36,224 bases of DNA from DASPOJ01 sp049790315. Lineage in GTDB: Bacteria; Acidobacteriota; Terriglobia; Acidiferrales; UBA7541. A program made the position numbers and the translations under genes. Within the stretch, counting starts at the first letter, position 1, and each line of letters opens with the position of its first letter. A model generated the notes under the pieces. It was not told the origin of the DNA. It ran no database searches and saw nothing but the letters and a program-made list of their open reading frames with translations. Positions 24,714 to 32,996 of the stretch are shown in pieces. The DNA lies in assembly GCA_049790315.1 (NCBI GenBank), contig JBAQYV010000229.1, forward strand, positions 1 through 36,224. The letters run 5' to 3'.

Positions 24714-26044
24714 CGAATCGCCTCGGCGAACGACCGCGATTCCGCGCGTCCTAATCCCACTCCCCAGTAGGCCAGGCCCGCGGCTCCCGCGGCGCTGCGA
24801 TCGAGAAAATTGTGCGCATCCACCAGGATTGGCCGCGCCAGCGACGCGCGCAGCCGAACGAAATCGAGTGCGCGAAATTCCGGCCACGGCGTCATCAGCA
24901 CCACCGCGTCGGCCGCTTGAGCCGCCTCGTAGGGATCTGCGGCAAGCATCACGCCGCGCGTTTCGGCGCTCGGTGTGCGCACCTGAGGATCGTGTGCGCG
25001 CACGCGCGCCCCTGCGCGCGCCAGCCGCGCCGCGAATTCCAGTGAAGCCGAACGCCGCAGCGTGTTTGTGCCCGGCTTGTACGTGAGGCCCAGCAGCGCA
25101 ATCGTTGCGCCGCGCAATCCACCGCAGGCGCCGGCGACGCGCTCCGCCAGGCGAGCCAAACGTCCGCGATTCACTTCGAGTGTCGCGTCCAAAAGTCGCG
25201 TCGGAACCGACGCGCGCGCGCCCAAACCGCGCAGTGTCTGAACGTCGCGCGCCAATGTGCCGCCGCTAAACCCCGGCCCGGGATCGAGAAAAGCCTGCGG
25301 CCCGATCCGGCGGTCGCGTCGAAGCACTTGCATCACTTCGCGCACATCGGCTCCGGAAATTTCGGCCAGGTCCGCCAGTTCATTCGCGAAACTAATCGAG
25401 CTCGCGAGAAACGCGTTTACCGCATGTTTTGAAAGTTCCGCGCTTTCCCAGCTCATTGGCAGCACATGCGTCGTGATCCCGCGGTACAGCCGAATAAAAT
25501 CCTGCGCGTCATCCGGCTCGCGTGCACCCACCACCAGGAAATCGGGAGCGAGGAACGTCTCAAGCGCGTGGCCTAGCCGTAGATTTTCGGGCTGATAGAT
25601 CAGCCGCGCAGCCAGACTCGGCGCCTTCGCCACACGCGCGTGAAGTTGCGCCAGAGTTCCTGCCGGCACTTGACTCATCACCACGATCAAAACGCCGCTG
25701 GGGATTTGCGCCGCGGCCTCAATGATCGCGTCCACCGCGCCCACAATCGGCGTCAGATCGCTTCGATCGCTGTCGTCGACCGGAGTGTCGAACGTCACGT
25801 AAACGGCTTCAGCGCCATTGACGGCTTCCTCCACCGACGCCACAAAATGCAATCGCCCCGCGCTCTGCTCGCGCGCCACGGCCTCGGCCAAGTGCGGCTC
25901 AAACACCGGAGGCTCGCCACGACCGAGAGCCGCCACGGTGCGCGGATCGGGATCGGTTGCGCACACGATGTGGCCGAGCGAGGCCAGGGCGGCTGCGGCC
26001 ACCGTTCCCAGATGCCAGAGTCCAATCAGGCCGATGCGTGCCAT
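24710..26044 (-). CDS. UDP-glucose/GDP-mannose dehydrogenase-family protein lacking the catalytic cysteine, 444 aa
   Basis: All three domains of a nucleotide-sugar dehydrogenase are present: an N-terminal NAD-binding domain (IGLIGLWHLGTV), a central dimerisation helix with SAELSKHAVNAFLASSISFANE (conserved K206 and N210), and a C-terminal UDP-binding domain (IALLGLTYKPGTNTLRRS). The catalytic motif, normally GFGGSCFPKD, reads GFSGGTLARD (258-267): Cys is Thr263 (ACA codon at 25256-25258) and Lys is Arg266. Without the cysteine thiohemiacetal, the four-electron oxidation to a uronic acid should fail. It may perform a single two-electron step, or act on another group. Ends in an ATGA overlap with the SDR, and begins 19 bases inside the HddA gene. 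Confidence 0.87.
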   Translation of the reverse strand: MARIGLIGLWHLGTVAAAALASLGHIVCATDPDPRTVAALGRGEPPVFEPHLAEAVAREQSAGRLHFVASVEEAVNGAEAVYVTFDTPVDDSDRSDLTPIVGAVDAIIEAAAQIPSGVLIVVMSQVPAGTLAQLHARVAKAPSLAARLIYQPENLRLGHALETFLAPDFLVVGAREPDDAQDFIRLYRGITTHVLPMSWESAELSKHAVNAFLASSISFANELADLAEISGADVREVMQVLRRDRRIGPQAFLDPGPGFSGGTLARDVQTLRGLGARASVPTRLLDATLEVNRGRLARLAERVAGACGGLRGATIALLGLTYKPGTNTLRRSASLEFAARLARAGARVRAHDPQVRTPSAETRGVMLAADPYEAAQAADAVVLMTPWPEFRALDFVRLRASLARPILVDAHNFLDRSAAGAAGLAYWGVGLGRAESRSFAEAIR

Positions 26045-27069
26045 GCGTGGTCTCCATTTCCATTGCTGTAGCCGGCGCCGTTGCTCAAATTGGCTACGAC
26101 TTTCGTGCCTTCAAAATCGAAGCGATAGCGCATTTCGCGCAGACCTGCGGCGCGCATCGAGTCGCGCAATTGCTGATGCTTCGTCTCCGTATAGAAAACG
26201 AAGAAGCCGCCGCCGCCCGCGCCTGAAATCTTTCCACCCAGCGCGCCGTTCTCCTTCGCTAGAGCGTAGAGCTCGTCGAAGCGCGGATTCGATACGCGTG
26301 TCGACATTTTCTTTTTCGCTTGCCAGTGACGGTCCAGCTCGCATCCGAAACGCGAGAGATCCCCCGCCTCCAGCATTTCGCGAATGCGATGGCCCATTTC
26401 CTTGATGGCGTGCAGGCTTTCGGTCACTTGCGATTGCGGTTGCGCGGCGCCGCGGCTTTGTTCGTCAAGGATGCCGAGACTCGAGCGCTCGGTGCCGGTG
26501 TAGAACGCGAGCAGATTGCGCGCCAAATCCTCTAGCGTGGTTTCCGAGATTTGCGCGCGCTCCACATGAACATTGCCGTCACGATCGATTTCAAGCACCG
26601 TGAGCCCGCCGAATGACGCCATGTATTGATCCTGTTTGCCGATCGGTTTTCCCAAGATCTCGATTTCCAGGCGGCAAGCTTCTTCAGCCAGGGTTCGGTA
26701 TTCCACGGGAGTGCGGCAGAGCGTATGCAACGCGTGCAGCAGACCCACCGCATAGCAGCTCGACGATCCCAGTCCGGTGCCCGCGGGCACATCCGCCATC
26801 GAAGCGATCTCAACGCCTCGCTCGATGCCTGCAAGGCGCAGCGCCTCGCGGGCGATCTCGTGCTGCAGGTCGTCACGATGCGCCACGGTTTCCGACCGCG
26901 AATATTTCACCCGCACCAAATCGTCCACCACCGGGCGATTCACGTTCACGAACATGTATTTGTCGATCGCCGCGGCCAGAATGAAGCCGCCGTGGCGCGA
27001 GTAGTAACTCGGCAGATCGGTTCCCCCGCCGCCGAGCGTGATACGAAACGGTGTGCGCGTGATGATCAT
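26026..27069 (-). CDS. hddA: D-glycero-alpha-D-manno-heptose 7-phosphate kinase, HddA-like (GHMP kinase), 347 aa
   Basis: The product is a GHMP-family sugar kinase. It opens with IITRTPFRITLGGGGTDLPSYYSRHGG, typical of HddA and related heptose/fucose-type kinases. The ATP-binding motif PAGTGLGSSSC is at 95-105 and the C-terminal motif KISGAGGGGFFVFY follows the LGILDEQ and KEMGHRIREML helices. It should phosphorylate C1 of heptose 7-phosphate to the alpha-1,7-bisphosphate, the substrate of GmhB. With gmhA and gmhB downstream the assignment is good; an L-fucose or other sugar kinase is the main alternative. The ATG at 27069 has no strong Shine-Dalgarno. The C-terminus includes a short GNGxGY tail not needed for the fold. 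Confidence 0.87.
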   Translation of the reverse strand: MIITRTPFRITLGGGGTDLPSYYSRHGGFILAAAIDKYMFVNVNRPVVDDLVRVKYSRSETVAHRDDLQHEIAREALRLAGIERGVEIASMADVPAGTGLGSSSCYAVGLLHALHTLCRTPVEYRTLAEEACRLEIEILGKPIGKQDQYMASFGGLTVLEIDRDGNVHVERAQISETTLEDLARNLLAFYTGTERSSLGILDEQSRGAAQPQSQVTESLHAIKEMGHRIREMLEAGDLSRFGCELDRHWQAKKKMSTRVSNPRFDELYALAKENGALGGKISGAGGGGFFVFYTETKHQQLRDSMRAAGLREMRYRFDFEGTKVVANLSNGAGYSNGNGDHAWHASA

Positions 27070-27115
27070 GGGCGCCCTGCGCTGCTTCGTAGCCGCGTGC
27101 TGCTTCTCTGCGATG

Positions 27116-28237
27116 TCACACGCGCACCGCCGCGGAACGCAATACGCCGCGCGCCGTCATTTCTGCCGCGGCCAACTCCGTGGAATCCGGCAGGTCCTGC
27201 TGCTGTCTTGCCCAGCCGACATATTCGCCGACGATCTGCTCCACCGAAACGCGCGGCCGCCAACCCAGGCGCCCGATCTTCGCGCTCGAGGAAATCGTGT
27301 GTCGCGTATCTCCCACACGGTACTCGCCGCGGAAGATGGGCTCGATATTCTCGCCGCACGCTTGCGTAACAAGCCGCGCGACTTCCACCACCGTTACCCC
27401 GCGTTGCCCGCCCACGTTGAACACTTCGAAGTCCGCTGCGGGATTTTCGAGTACCGCCACGTGCGCGGAGGCTACGTCTTGAACGTGCACGTAGTCGCGT
27501 AATTGCCGGCCATCTTCGTAAACAACCGGCGCGCTGTGATGCAGTAATCGCTGTGTAAATGTTCGGCACACGCCCGAATAGGCGTTGTGCGGAGAATTGC
27601 GCGGCCCCTGCACGATCGAGTAACGCAGCGCCACAGTCGGAATTCCATAACGGCGCCCAAGCGCAAGGCCCAGCAATTCAAGCGCGTACTTGGAAATGCC
27701 GTAAGCGGTATGCGGATTCGCGAAGGATTCGTCGAGCGCGCCTGGCGTCAGCACCTTCTCACATTGCGGGCACACGTGCTCCCATTCGCCGCGCTCGAGC
27801 TGCTCTGTCGTGCGCGAGCCCGGATAAATAACTCCGTGCTCGGCGCACAGGTAGCGTCCTTCACCGTAAACCGATTGCGAACTCGCGAGCACGACTTTCT
27901 GAAGCGGCAAGCGCCGCTCCACCGCGATTTCATAAAGCAACGCGGTGCTCGAAGCGTTCACGTTCAGAAACGTACTGAAATCCGGCATGTAATCCTGATA
28001 GGCGGCCAGGTGAAATACCGCGTCGACTCCGTCAAGCGCGCGTTCCCACGCGCCGCGGTCGCGCACGTCGCCTTCGATAAATTCCGCGGCGCGCGGCAGA
28101 TAGTTCGGCCGGCCCGCGCGGTGCACTCGCGGTTGCAGGCTATCGAGCACGCGCACGGCATAGCCGCGCTCCAGCATGCGGTCCGCCGTGTGCGATCCGA
28201 TGAAACCCGCTCCGCCCGTAATCAGGATTCGATTCAC
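27116..28237 (-). CDS. NAD-dependent sugar-nucleotide epimerase (dTDP-L-rhamnose 4-epimerase-like extended SDR), 373 aa
   Basis: GGAGFIGSH (8-16), VFHLAAYQDYMPDF and the active-site strand LASSQSVYGEG with Y179/K183 (YGISK) define an extended SDR. The active-site strand lacks the Glu of 4,6-dehydratases, and the overall pattern (PRVHRAGRPNYLPRAAEFIEGDVRD, RYGIPTVALRYSIVQGPRNSPHNAYSGV) resembles dTDP-L-rhamnose 4-epimerase-type proteins. A 50-residue insert (about 128-172) carries C131, H134, C156 and C159 (CPQC), which could bind a metal. The start is GTG at 28237 with GAGG eight bases upstream. Function as an epimerase is inferred; the substrate could be UDP- or dTDP-linked. Confidence 0.82.
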   Translation of the reverse strand: MNRILITGGAGFIGSHTADRMLERGYAVRVLDSLQPRVHRAGRPNYLPRAAEFIEGDVRDRGAWERALDGVDAVFHLAAYQDYMPDFSTFLNVNASSTALLYEIAVERRLPLQKVVLASSQSVYGEGRYLCAEHGVIYPGSRTTEQLERGEWEHVCPQCEKVLTPGALDESFANPHTAYGISKYALELLGLALGRRYGIPTVALRYSIVQGPRNSPHNAYSGVCRTFTQRLLHHSAPVVYEDGRQLRDYVHVQDVASAHVAVLENPAADFEVFNVGGQRGVTVVEVARLVTQACGENIEPIFRGEYRVGDTRHTISSSAKIGRLGWRPRVSVEQIVGEYVGWARQQQDLPDSTELAAAEMTARGVLRSAAVRV

Positions 28238-28259
28238 GCGCTGCGCCTCGTTGTCATTT

Positions 28260-29720
28260 TCAATACGCTCCGCGACCGCGAAGCACTACGGGAATGGTCT
28301 TCAGCAAAATCTTGCAATCGAGCCACAATGACGCCGAAGCGATGTATTCAAGATCCATCCGCGCCCACTGTTCGAAGCTCCGGATTTCGTTGCGTCCGTT
28401 GATCTGCCACAGACACGTAATTCCCGGCTTGATACTCAATTTCCGCCGCTGCCAAAATTCATATCGCTGCGCCTCTTCCGCGAACGAAGGGCGCGGTCCC
28501 ACCAGGCTCATGTCGCCCTTAAGGACGCTCCACAATTGCGGCAGTTCATCCAGGCTGTACTTGCGCAAAACTCGTCCGATCGGTGTTACCCGCGGATCGT
28601 TCCGCAACTTAAATACCGGACCGTCCATTTCGTTTTGTCCGAGAAAATCCGGCTTCAGCGCTTCGGCGTTTCGAACCATGGTGCGAAATTTGTAGCCTGT
28701 GAACGCCTTCTTGTTGATTCCCAGCACGCGCCAACGATAGAAAATCGGTCCATCGGGCGATGCCAATCGGACCAAAGCGGCAATGGCCACGAGCAACGGA
28801 GCGAGCAGCACTAATAGCGCCGCGGAAACCACGACATCCAGAATGCGTTTGGCCGCGCGATACCCTTCCGGCCGATCGAGATCGGAAAGCGCCACGGCCG
28901 GACACCCTGCCACCGGCTCCAAACGCAAATCACGCCAGCCGTGCGCATATCCCAAACGCGGCAAATAAAAATCCGGCAGCACCGCCACGCGTAATCCGAG
29001 TTCAAGCGCCGCTTCGATGTGCGCGCGGCAATTCGGCACGCGCTCCGCCGGCATCGCCAGCACCACCATGTCCACCGGATGATTGAATAAATACGATCCG
29101 ATGCCCTCGGTTGAGCCGAGAAGTGGCGCGCCTTCCACTTCCGCCGGGGCCGCCTCTGGTTCGGGATCGAAGCATCCAACCAGTTGGTACTCGCAACTCT
29201 CGTTCGATTGCGCCGCGCGCATGAATTCCCGCGCGCGCTCGCGCGTGCCGATCACGGCGATGCGCACGATGTTGTAAATGTGCGAGCGGCGCGCGCGAAA
29301 CCATCCCAGCAGGCTCTGGCGCACCGCGAGTGTTGCCGGCACAGCCGCCAGGGAAAATCCAAAAATAAGCAGCCGGCTCGTGTTCGCGGCTTTGAAAGTG
29401 AAAATTAAAAGCGCCAGCGCCGCCAACCCCAATAGAGTCGCGCGCACGGTGTTTTTAAACGCCACCCCCAGCGGAATCCTGCGCGCGGTCAACAAACCCG
29501 CGCGTTCGTACAAGGCGTACCAAAGAGGCAAAATAATCAGAAGCATCCAAGCGAATTCACGGAAAGGACCCAGTCGAGTCGTCTCGTGCCGCAAATACGG
29601 CCGGTAAACCGGCAGCATGCAATACGACAAATAAAAGCACGCGGAAAGCGTACCCGCTTGCGCAACGGCCAGTGCGCGCCGCGCTAAGCGTGCCTCGAAG
29701 AATTCGCCTCTGAGGTTCAA
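28260..29720 (-). CDS. Undecaprenyl-phosphate sugar phosphotransferase (WcaJ/WbaP type), initiating EPS glycosyltransferase
   Basis: This polyprenyl glycosylphosphotransferase transfers a sugar-1-phosphate from a nucleotide sugar to undecaprenyl phosphate, starting each EPS repeat. The N-terminal third has about four membrane helices, then a soluble Rossmann-like CoA_binding_3 region (IVRIAVIGTRERARE). The C-terminal catalytic domain begins with one more helix (AAKRILDVVVSAALLVLLAPLLVAI) and has DGPIFYRWRVLG, FTGYKFRTMV, GRVLRKYSLDELPQLWSVLKGDMSLVGPRPS and KPGITCLWQINGR, all standard. No ATG is usable near the start: I chose TTG at 29720, eight bases after GGGAG. An in-frame TTG at 29738 is the alternative. 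The sugar is unknown, but it is often glucose or galactose. Confidence 0.9.
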   Translation of the reverse strand: MNLRGEFFEARLARRALAVAQAGTLSACFYLSYCMLPVYRPYLRHETTRLGPFREFAWMLLIILPLWYALYERAGLLTARRIPLGVAFKNTVRATLLGLAALALLIFTFKAANTSRLLIFGFSLAAVPATLAVRQSLLGWFRARRSHIYNIVRIAVIGTRERAREFMRAAQSNESCEYQLVGCFDPEPEAAPAEVEGAPLLGSTEGIGSYLFNHPVDMVVLAMPAERVPNCRAHIEAALELGLRVAVLPDFYLPRLGYAHGWRDLRLEPVAGCPAVALSDLDRPEGYRAAKRILDVVVSAALLVLLAPLLVAIAALVRLASPDGPIFYRWRVLGINKKAFTGYKFRTMVRNAEALKPDFLGQNEMDGPVFKLRNDPRVTPIGRVLRKYSLDELPQLWSVLKGDMSLVGPRPSFAEEAQRYEFWQRRKLSIKPGITCLWQINGRNEIRSFEQWARMDLEYIASASLWLDCKILLKTIPVVLRGRGAY

Positions 29721-29756
29721 CCTATTCGCTCCCGGCAAAAATTCGTCTTCGGATTG

Positions 29757-30446
29757 CTACTGACCGGCGCGCGCCGCGGAAACCGCTGTAAGCGCGCGTG
29801 CGGCGTCCTGATTGAATTGCCGCACAGTTTCGCGGCTGTATTTGTGATCCACCATCTTCGGCAGCATCGCCGGTGGAATCGTGATGATGTCGGCCCCGGC
29901 CTCGGCCGCGCGCTGTACATCCATCACCGAGCGAATGCTCCCCACGAGCACGCGCGCCTGCGATTCCCAGCGCCGCAGCCATTGCTGCAATCCGGCGATC
30001 AATTGCGCCGGATCGTGCCCTTCATCCGCAACGCGTCCCGCGAACACGCTCACATAACAAGCTCCGGCCTTCGCCGCGAGCACCGCTTGATTGAACGAAA
30101 GAATCGCCGTGGCGTTCACCGGAATGCCCGCACGGCTCAACGCGTAAATGGCCCTGAGGCACGAATCGCCGTCCTGCGTGACAATTGGAATTTTCACCAC
30201 CACGTTCGACGCCCAGCGCGCGAATGTCCGTCCCTGGTCGATCATCTGACCGGGCTCGGTCGCTGTGACCTCGATCGAAAGCGGACGATGGCCCAACAGG
30301 GACGCCAATCGCCGCGTCGTCGACTCAAGATCGCTCGCGCCGTCTTTCAGCAAAATGCTGGGATTGGTCGTCACGCCGTCCACCACGCCCTCGGCCAACC
30401 AGTGCGTCAATTCTTTTTCATCCGAGGAATCGAGAAAAATCTGCAT
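29757..30446 (-). CDS. Transaldolase/fructose-6-phosphate aldolase-family protein (TalC/FSA type), 229 aa
   Basis: This is a short TIM-barrel class I aldolase: FLDSSDEKELT, DGVTTNPSIL (23-32), the Schiff-base lysine K85 in NVVVKIPIV, NATAILSFNQAVLAAKAGA and VLVGSIRSVMDVQRAAEAGADIITIPP. Two positions that separate FSA from true transaldolases look transaldolase-like: E59 (Gln in E. coli FSA) and F135 in the strand where FSA has Tyr131. So it likely makes sedoheptulose 7-phosphate from fructose 6-phosphate and erythrose 4-phosphate, the substrate of GmhA in this operon. That link is an inference. The ATG has AGGAG six bases upstream. It lies 36 bases before the sugar phosphotransferase gene. 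Confidence 0.85.
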   Translation of the reverse strand: MQIFLDSSDEKELTHWLAEGVVDGVTTNPSILLKDGASDLESTTRRLASLLGHRPLSIEVTATEPGQMIDQGRTFARWASNVVVKIPIVTQDGDSCLRAIYALSRAGIPVNATAILSFNQAVLAAKAGACYVSVFAGRVADEGHDPAQLIAGLQQWLRRWESQARVLVGSIRSVMDVQRAAEAGADIITIPPAMLPKMVDHKYSRETVRQFNQDAARALTAVSAARAGQ

Positions 30447-30508
30447 GCGCTCTCCTTTCGTATTGCTTCGCTTGCCTTAGATCTCGCTTCGGTTTCGTTC
30501 GATCTTGA

Positions 30509-32893
30509 TCACGCCACGCTGCTGCGGCCTGGCTTCTCGTCTTCTCCGTAGTAGTCGTAGCGGTAATAGCGGTAGTAGTCGTCGCCCGCGCGCACGTCCA
30601 GGTTGTTCAGCACCACGCCGATCAGATTCGCTCCAACGTCTTCGGCGTAACTCTGCGCGCGCTGCGCCAACTCCCGCGGTGTGGTTCCCCCCTTCACCAC
30701 CAGAATCACGCCTTCCACGAGAGTCGCCAAAATGCGGGAATCGGAAACGTTCAGCAGCGGCGGGGAATCCACCACCACAAACTGATATTCGCCGCGCGCC
30801 TCCTCGAGCATCACGCGCATGCGATCGGACGAAAGCAATTCGGCGGGATTCGGCGGCACAGGACCGCACACCAGCGCGTCCAGATTCTCAACGCCCGAAG
30901 GCATCACCGCCTCGCGCCAGTCTTTTTGTCCGGTGAGATAACTCACAAGACCCAATCCATTCGCCAGACCCAGCGCCTTGCGAATGCTGGGCCGCCGCAT
31001 ATCGCCGTCGATGATCAACACGCGCTGATTGAGTTGCGCCAGCGAGATCGCGAGATTCACCGACACAGTGGTCTTGCCTTCCGAAGGACGCGGACTTGAA
31101 ACCAGCAGCGTGCGCGGAGGCCTATCCGCGCTCGACAACATTACGGAAGTGCGCAATCCGCGAAATGCTTCGCCCAGCGCAGCGGGAGGCTCAACCCCAC
31201 CGGCGATCCGATACCAACTCTTCGCGACGCCATCCGCCGTTCGGTGATGTCCATTCTCGCCGTGGCCGTTCTCGCCATGGCCATTTGAAGCAGCCGAACC
31301 GTTCGAGTGAGATTCACTTCCTGCCGCCACGACGGCTCGATCAGGCAGCCCGTATACACCGCGGCGCTGACCGTTGAGCGATTCAACGGAAGGAATCAGC
31401 GCCAGCGCCGGCAAACCGAGGTATCGCTCGATGTCTTCTGACGATTTCAGACTGTTATCCAAATGCTCCTGCAGAAACGCGCCGCCCACGCCGAGTCCCA
31501 ACCCCAGCACCAACGCCAGCGCCAAATTGAGCGGCAAATTCGGGCGTGCCGCTTTCCGCGGAGCCACAGCCTCATCGACAACTCGGATATTGCTGGCCTT
31601 GAGCCCCGCGGACACTCCGGTCTCCTTCAATCGCTCGAGTAATCCTTCGTACAGTTGCCGATTGGTGTCCACTTCGCGCTTCAAGATGTTGTATTGCACG
31701 GAGCGCGATGCGATCTGATCGGCGTCTTTCTGCTGCTCGGTGAACGCCTGCTGCACCAGGTCTTCGCGTTGCACCGCGGCTTGATAGTCGTTCGTCAATT
31801 GATCCGCGGCGCGCTGACGTTCACGCTCGATGACGCTCGAAAGTTTGTCTTCCTGGTTCTGCAATTCGCGGACCTTGGGGTAATCCGCGGTGAATGTGGT
31901 CTCGAGTTGCACTTTCTGTTTTTCAACGTCGGTCAATTGCTCGGTCAAATCCTCAATCAGCTTGTTATCCGCCACCCCTGGCAGCGCGTCGATTTGTCCC
32001 GCCTGCACCAACCGATAAAGCGATTCCTTCTGATAGCGATCCGCCTGCGCCTTCGTGAGCTCTTCCTGAAGCTGCCGCAGACGCTCGTCCACGATGTTTT
32101 CTTCTGTGCCTTTATCGTCCTGCAGATACAGCAATCCGTTCGCCTGCGCATAGGCTTGCATCTGGTCTTCGGATTTCTCCAGGCGCCCTTTCAAATCGTC
32201 GAGCTGTTGCGTCAACCACTCCGAGGCGCGCTGCGTCGCATCCCAGCGAACGCGCAGGTTTTCTTCGATGTCCGCCTGCGCCAGCGCACTCACGATGCGC
32301 GCCGCGAGTTCCGGATCGCTCGATTCAAAACGAATCGCCACTAGCCGGCTCAGTTTCACCGGTTCAACCGAAAGCCGATCCTGAAACACGCCAAGCGCCC
32401 GCTCCACCGCCAGCGGATCCGGCGGCGCCGTTTGACCGCCCAATTCTTCCGCGCCAGCCGCCCCACGTTTCGCCTTGGAATTGAATTCCGGCAACAAGTC
32501 CAATCGCAATTGCACGATCACCTGGCGCGCCAGCGTGTCGCTTTCCAGAATTTTGTACTGTGTCTCAAGGTACGTATCCGAAACGGTGTCGAGCTGAAAC
32601 AGCTCCTGCACGCTCAGAATGTTCGGATTCTCTTTCTCGATTTCCAGTAGCGCGCCGGACTGATAAATCGGTGTCTCCTTAAGCGTCCCTACCAGTACCA
32701 GCGTGAACAACACCGCCAGCACCGTCATCACGGTCCATCGCCGCTTGCGTAGCACGCGCCAGTAGCTCAGCAGGCTCGTCGATTCCTGCATGTCGAGCGT
32801 CGCGGGACGAATCGCCCGCTGAGCGCGCAAACGATCGAGGATCTTCGGAGCCGCCTCGTACCGCTGAATTTTCGTTTCGTGCTCCGTATTCAT
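30509..32893 (-). CDS. Wzc-like tyrosine autokinase/polysaccharide co-polymerase, 794 aa
   Basis: This protein regulates EPS chain length and export and autophosphorylates on C-terminal tyrosines. The Wzz-type co-polymerase domain has helices at about 53-70 and 453-474, the second after the Pro-rich PNLPLNLALALVLG. Between them is a long coiled-coil periplasmic region (about 200-420). The cytoplasmic BY-kinase domain has Walker A SPRPSEGKTT (600-609, K607), Walker A' LIIDGDMRRP (626-634), and Walker B FVVVDSPP (D709). The tail 771-782 holds seven tyrosines (DDYYRYYRYDYYG). A low-complexity HGEN/GHGEN stretch (538-550) joins the Wzz and kinase parts. The ATG at 32893 is chosen; the open frame to 33112 overlaps the exporter gene. 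The partner phosphatase is at 34301. Confidence 0.93.
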   Translation of the reverse strand: MNTEHETKIQRYEAAPKILDRLRAQRAIRPATLDMQESTSLLSYWRVLRKRRWTVMTVLAVLFTLVLVGTLKETPIYQSGALLEIEKENPNILSVQELFQLDTVSDTYLETQYKILESDTLARQVIVQLRLDLLPEFNSKAKRGAAGAEELGGQTAPPDPLAVERALGVFQDRLSVEPVKLSRLVAIRFESSDPELAARIVSALAQADIEENLRVRWDATQRASEWLTQQLDDLKGRLEKSEDQMQAYAQANGLLYLQDDKGTEENIVDERLRQLQEELTKAQADRYQKESLYRLVQAGQIDALPGVADNKLIEDLTEQLTDVEKQKVQLETTFTADYPKVRELQNQEDKLSSVIERERQRAADQLTNDYQAAVQREDLVQQAFTEQQKDADQIASRSVQYNILKREVDTNRQLYEGLLERLKETGVSAGLKASNIRVVDEAVAPRKAARPNLPLNLALALVLGLGLGVGGAFLQEHLDNSLKSSEDIERYLGLPALALIPSVESLNGQRRGVYGLPDRAVVAAGSESHSNGSAASNGHGENGHGENGHHRTADGVAKSWYRIAGGVEPPAALGEAFRGLRTSVMLSSADRPPRTLLVSSPRPSEGKTTVSVNLAISLAQLNQRVLIIDGDMRRPSIRKALGLANGLGLVSYLTGQKDWREAVMPSGVENLDALVCGPVPPNPAELLSSDRMRVMLEEARGEYQFVVVDSPPLLNVSDSRILATLVEGVILVVKGGTTPRELAQRAQSYAEDVGANLIGVVLNNLDVRAGDDYYRYYRYDYYGEDEKPGRSSVA
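31244..31282 (-). repeat. HGEN-GHGEN low-complexity repeat in the Wzc-like protein
   Basis: Codons 538-550 of the kinase encode GHGENGHGENGHH, two near-identical 15-base units. They lie between the second membrane helix and the ATP-binding kinase domain and make a flexible hydrophilic hinge. The flanks (SHSNGSAASNG) extend the low complexity. Confidence 0.6.
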
Positions 32894-32996
32894 CGCGCCG
32901 CCCTTTCGTTCACTTGTTTCCGCTCTTCCGATGCTGACGCTTGCGTCGGTTTCCTCACTCGTGTCGCCGTCGGCGCTTCGTCCGCGTTCGCGTCGC

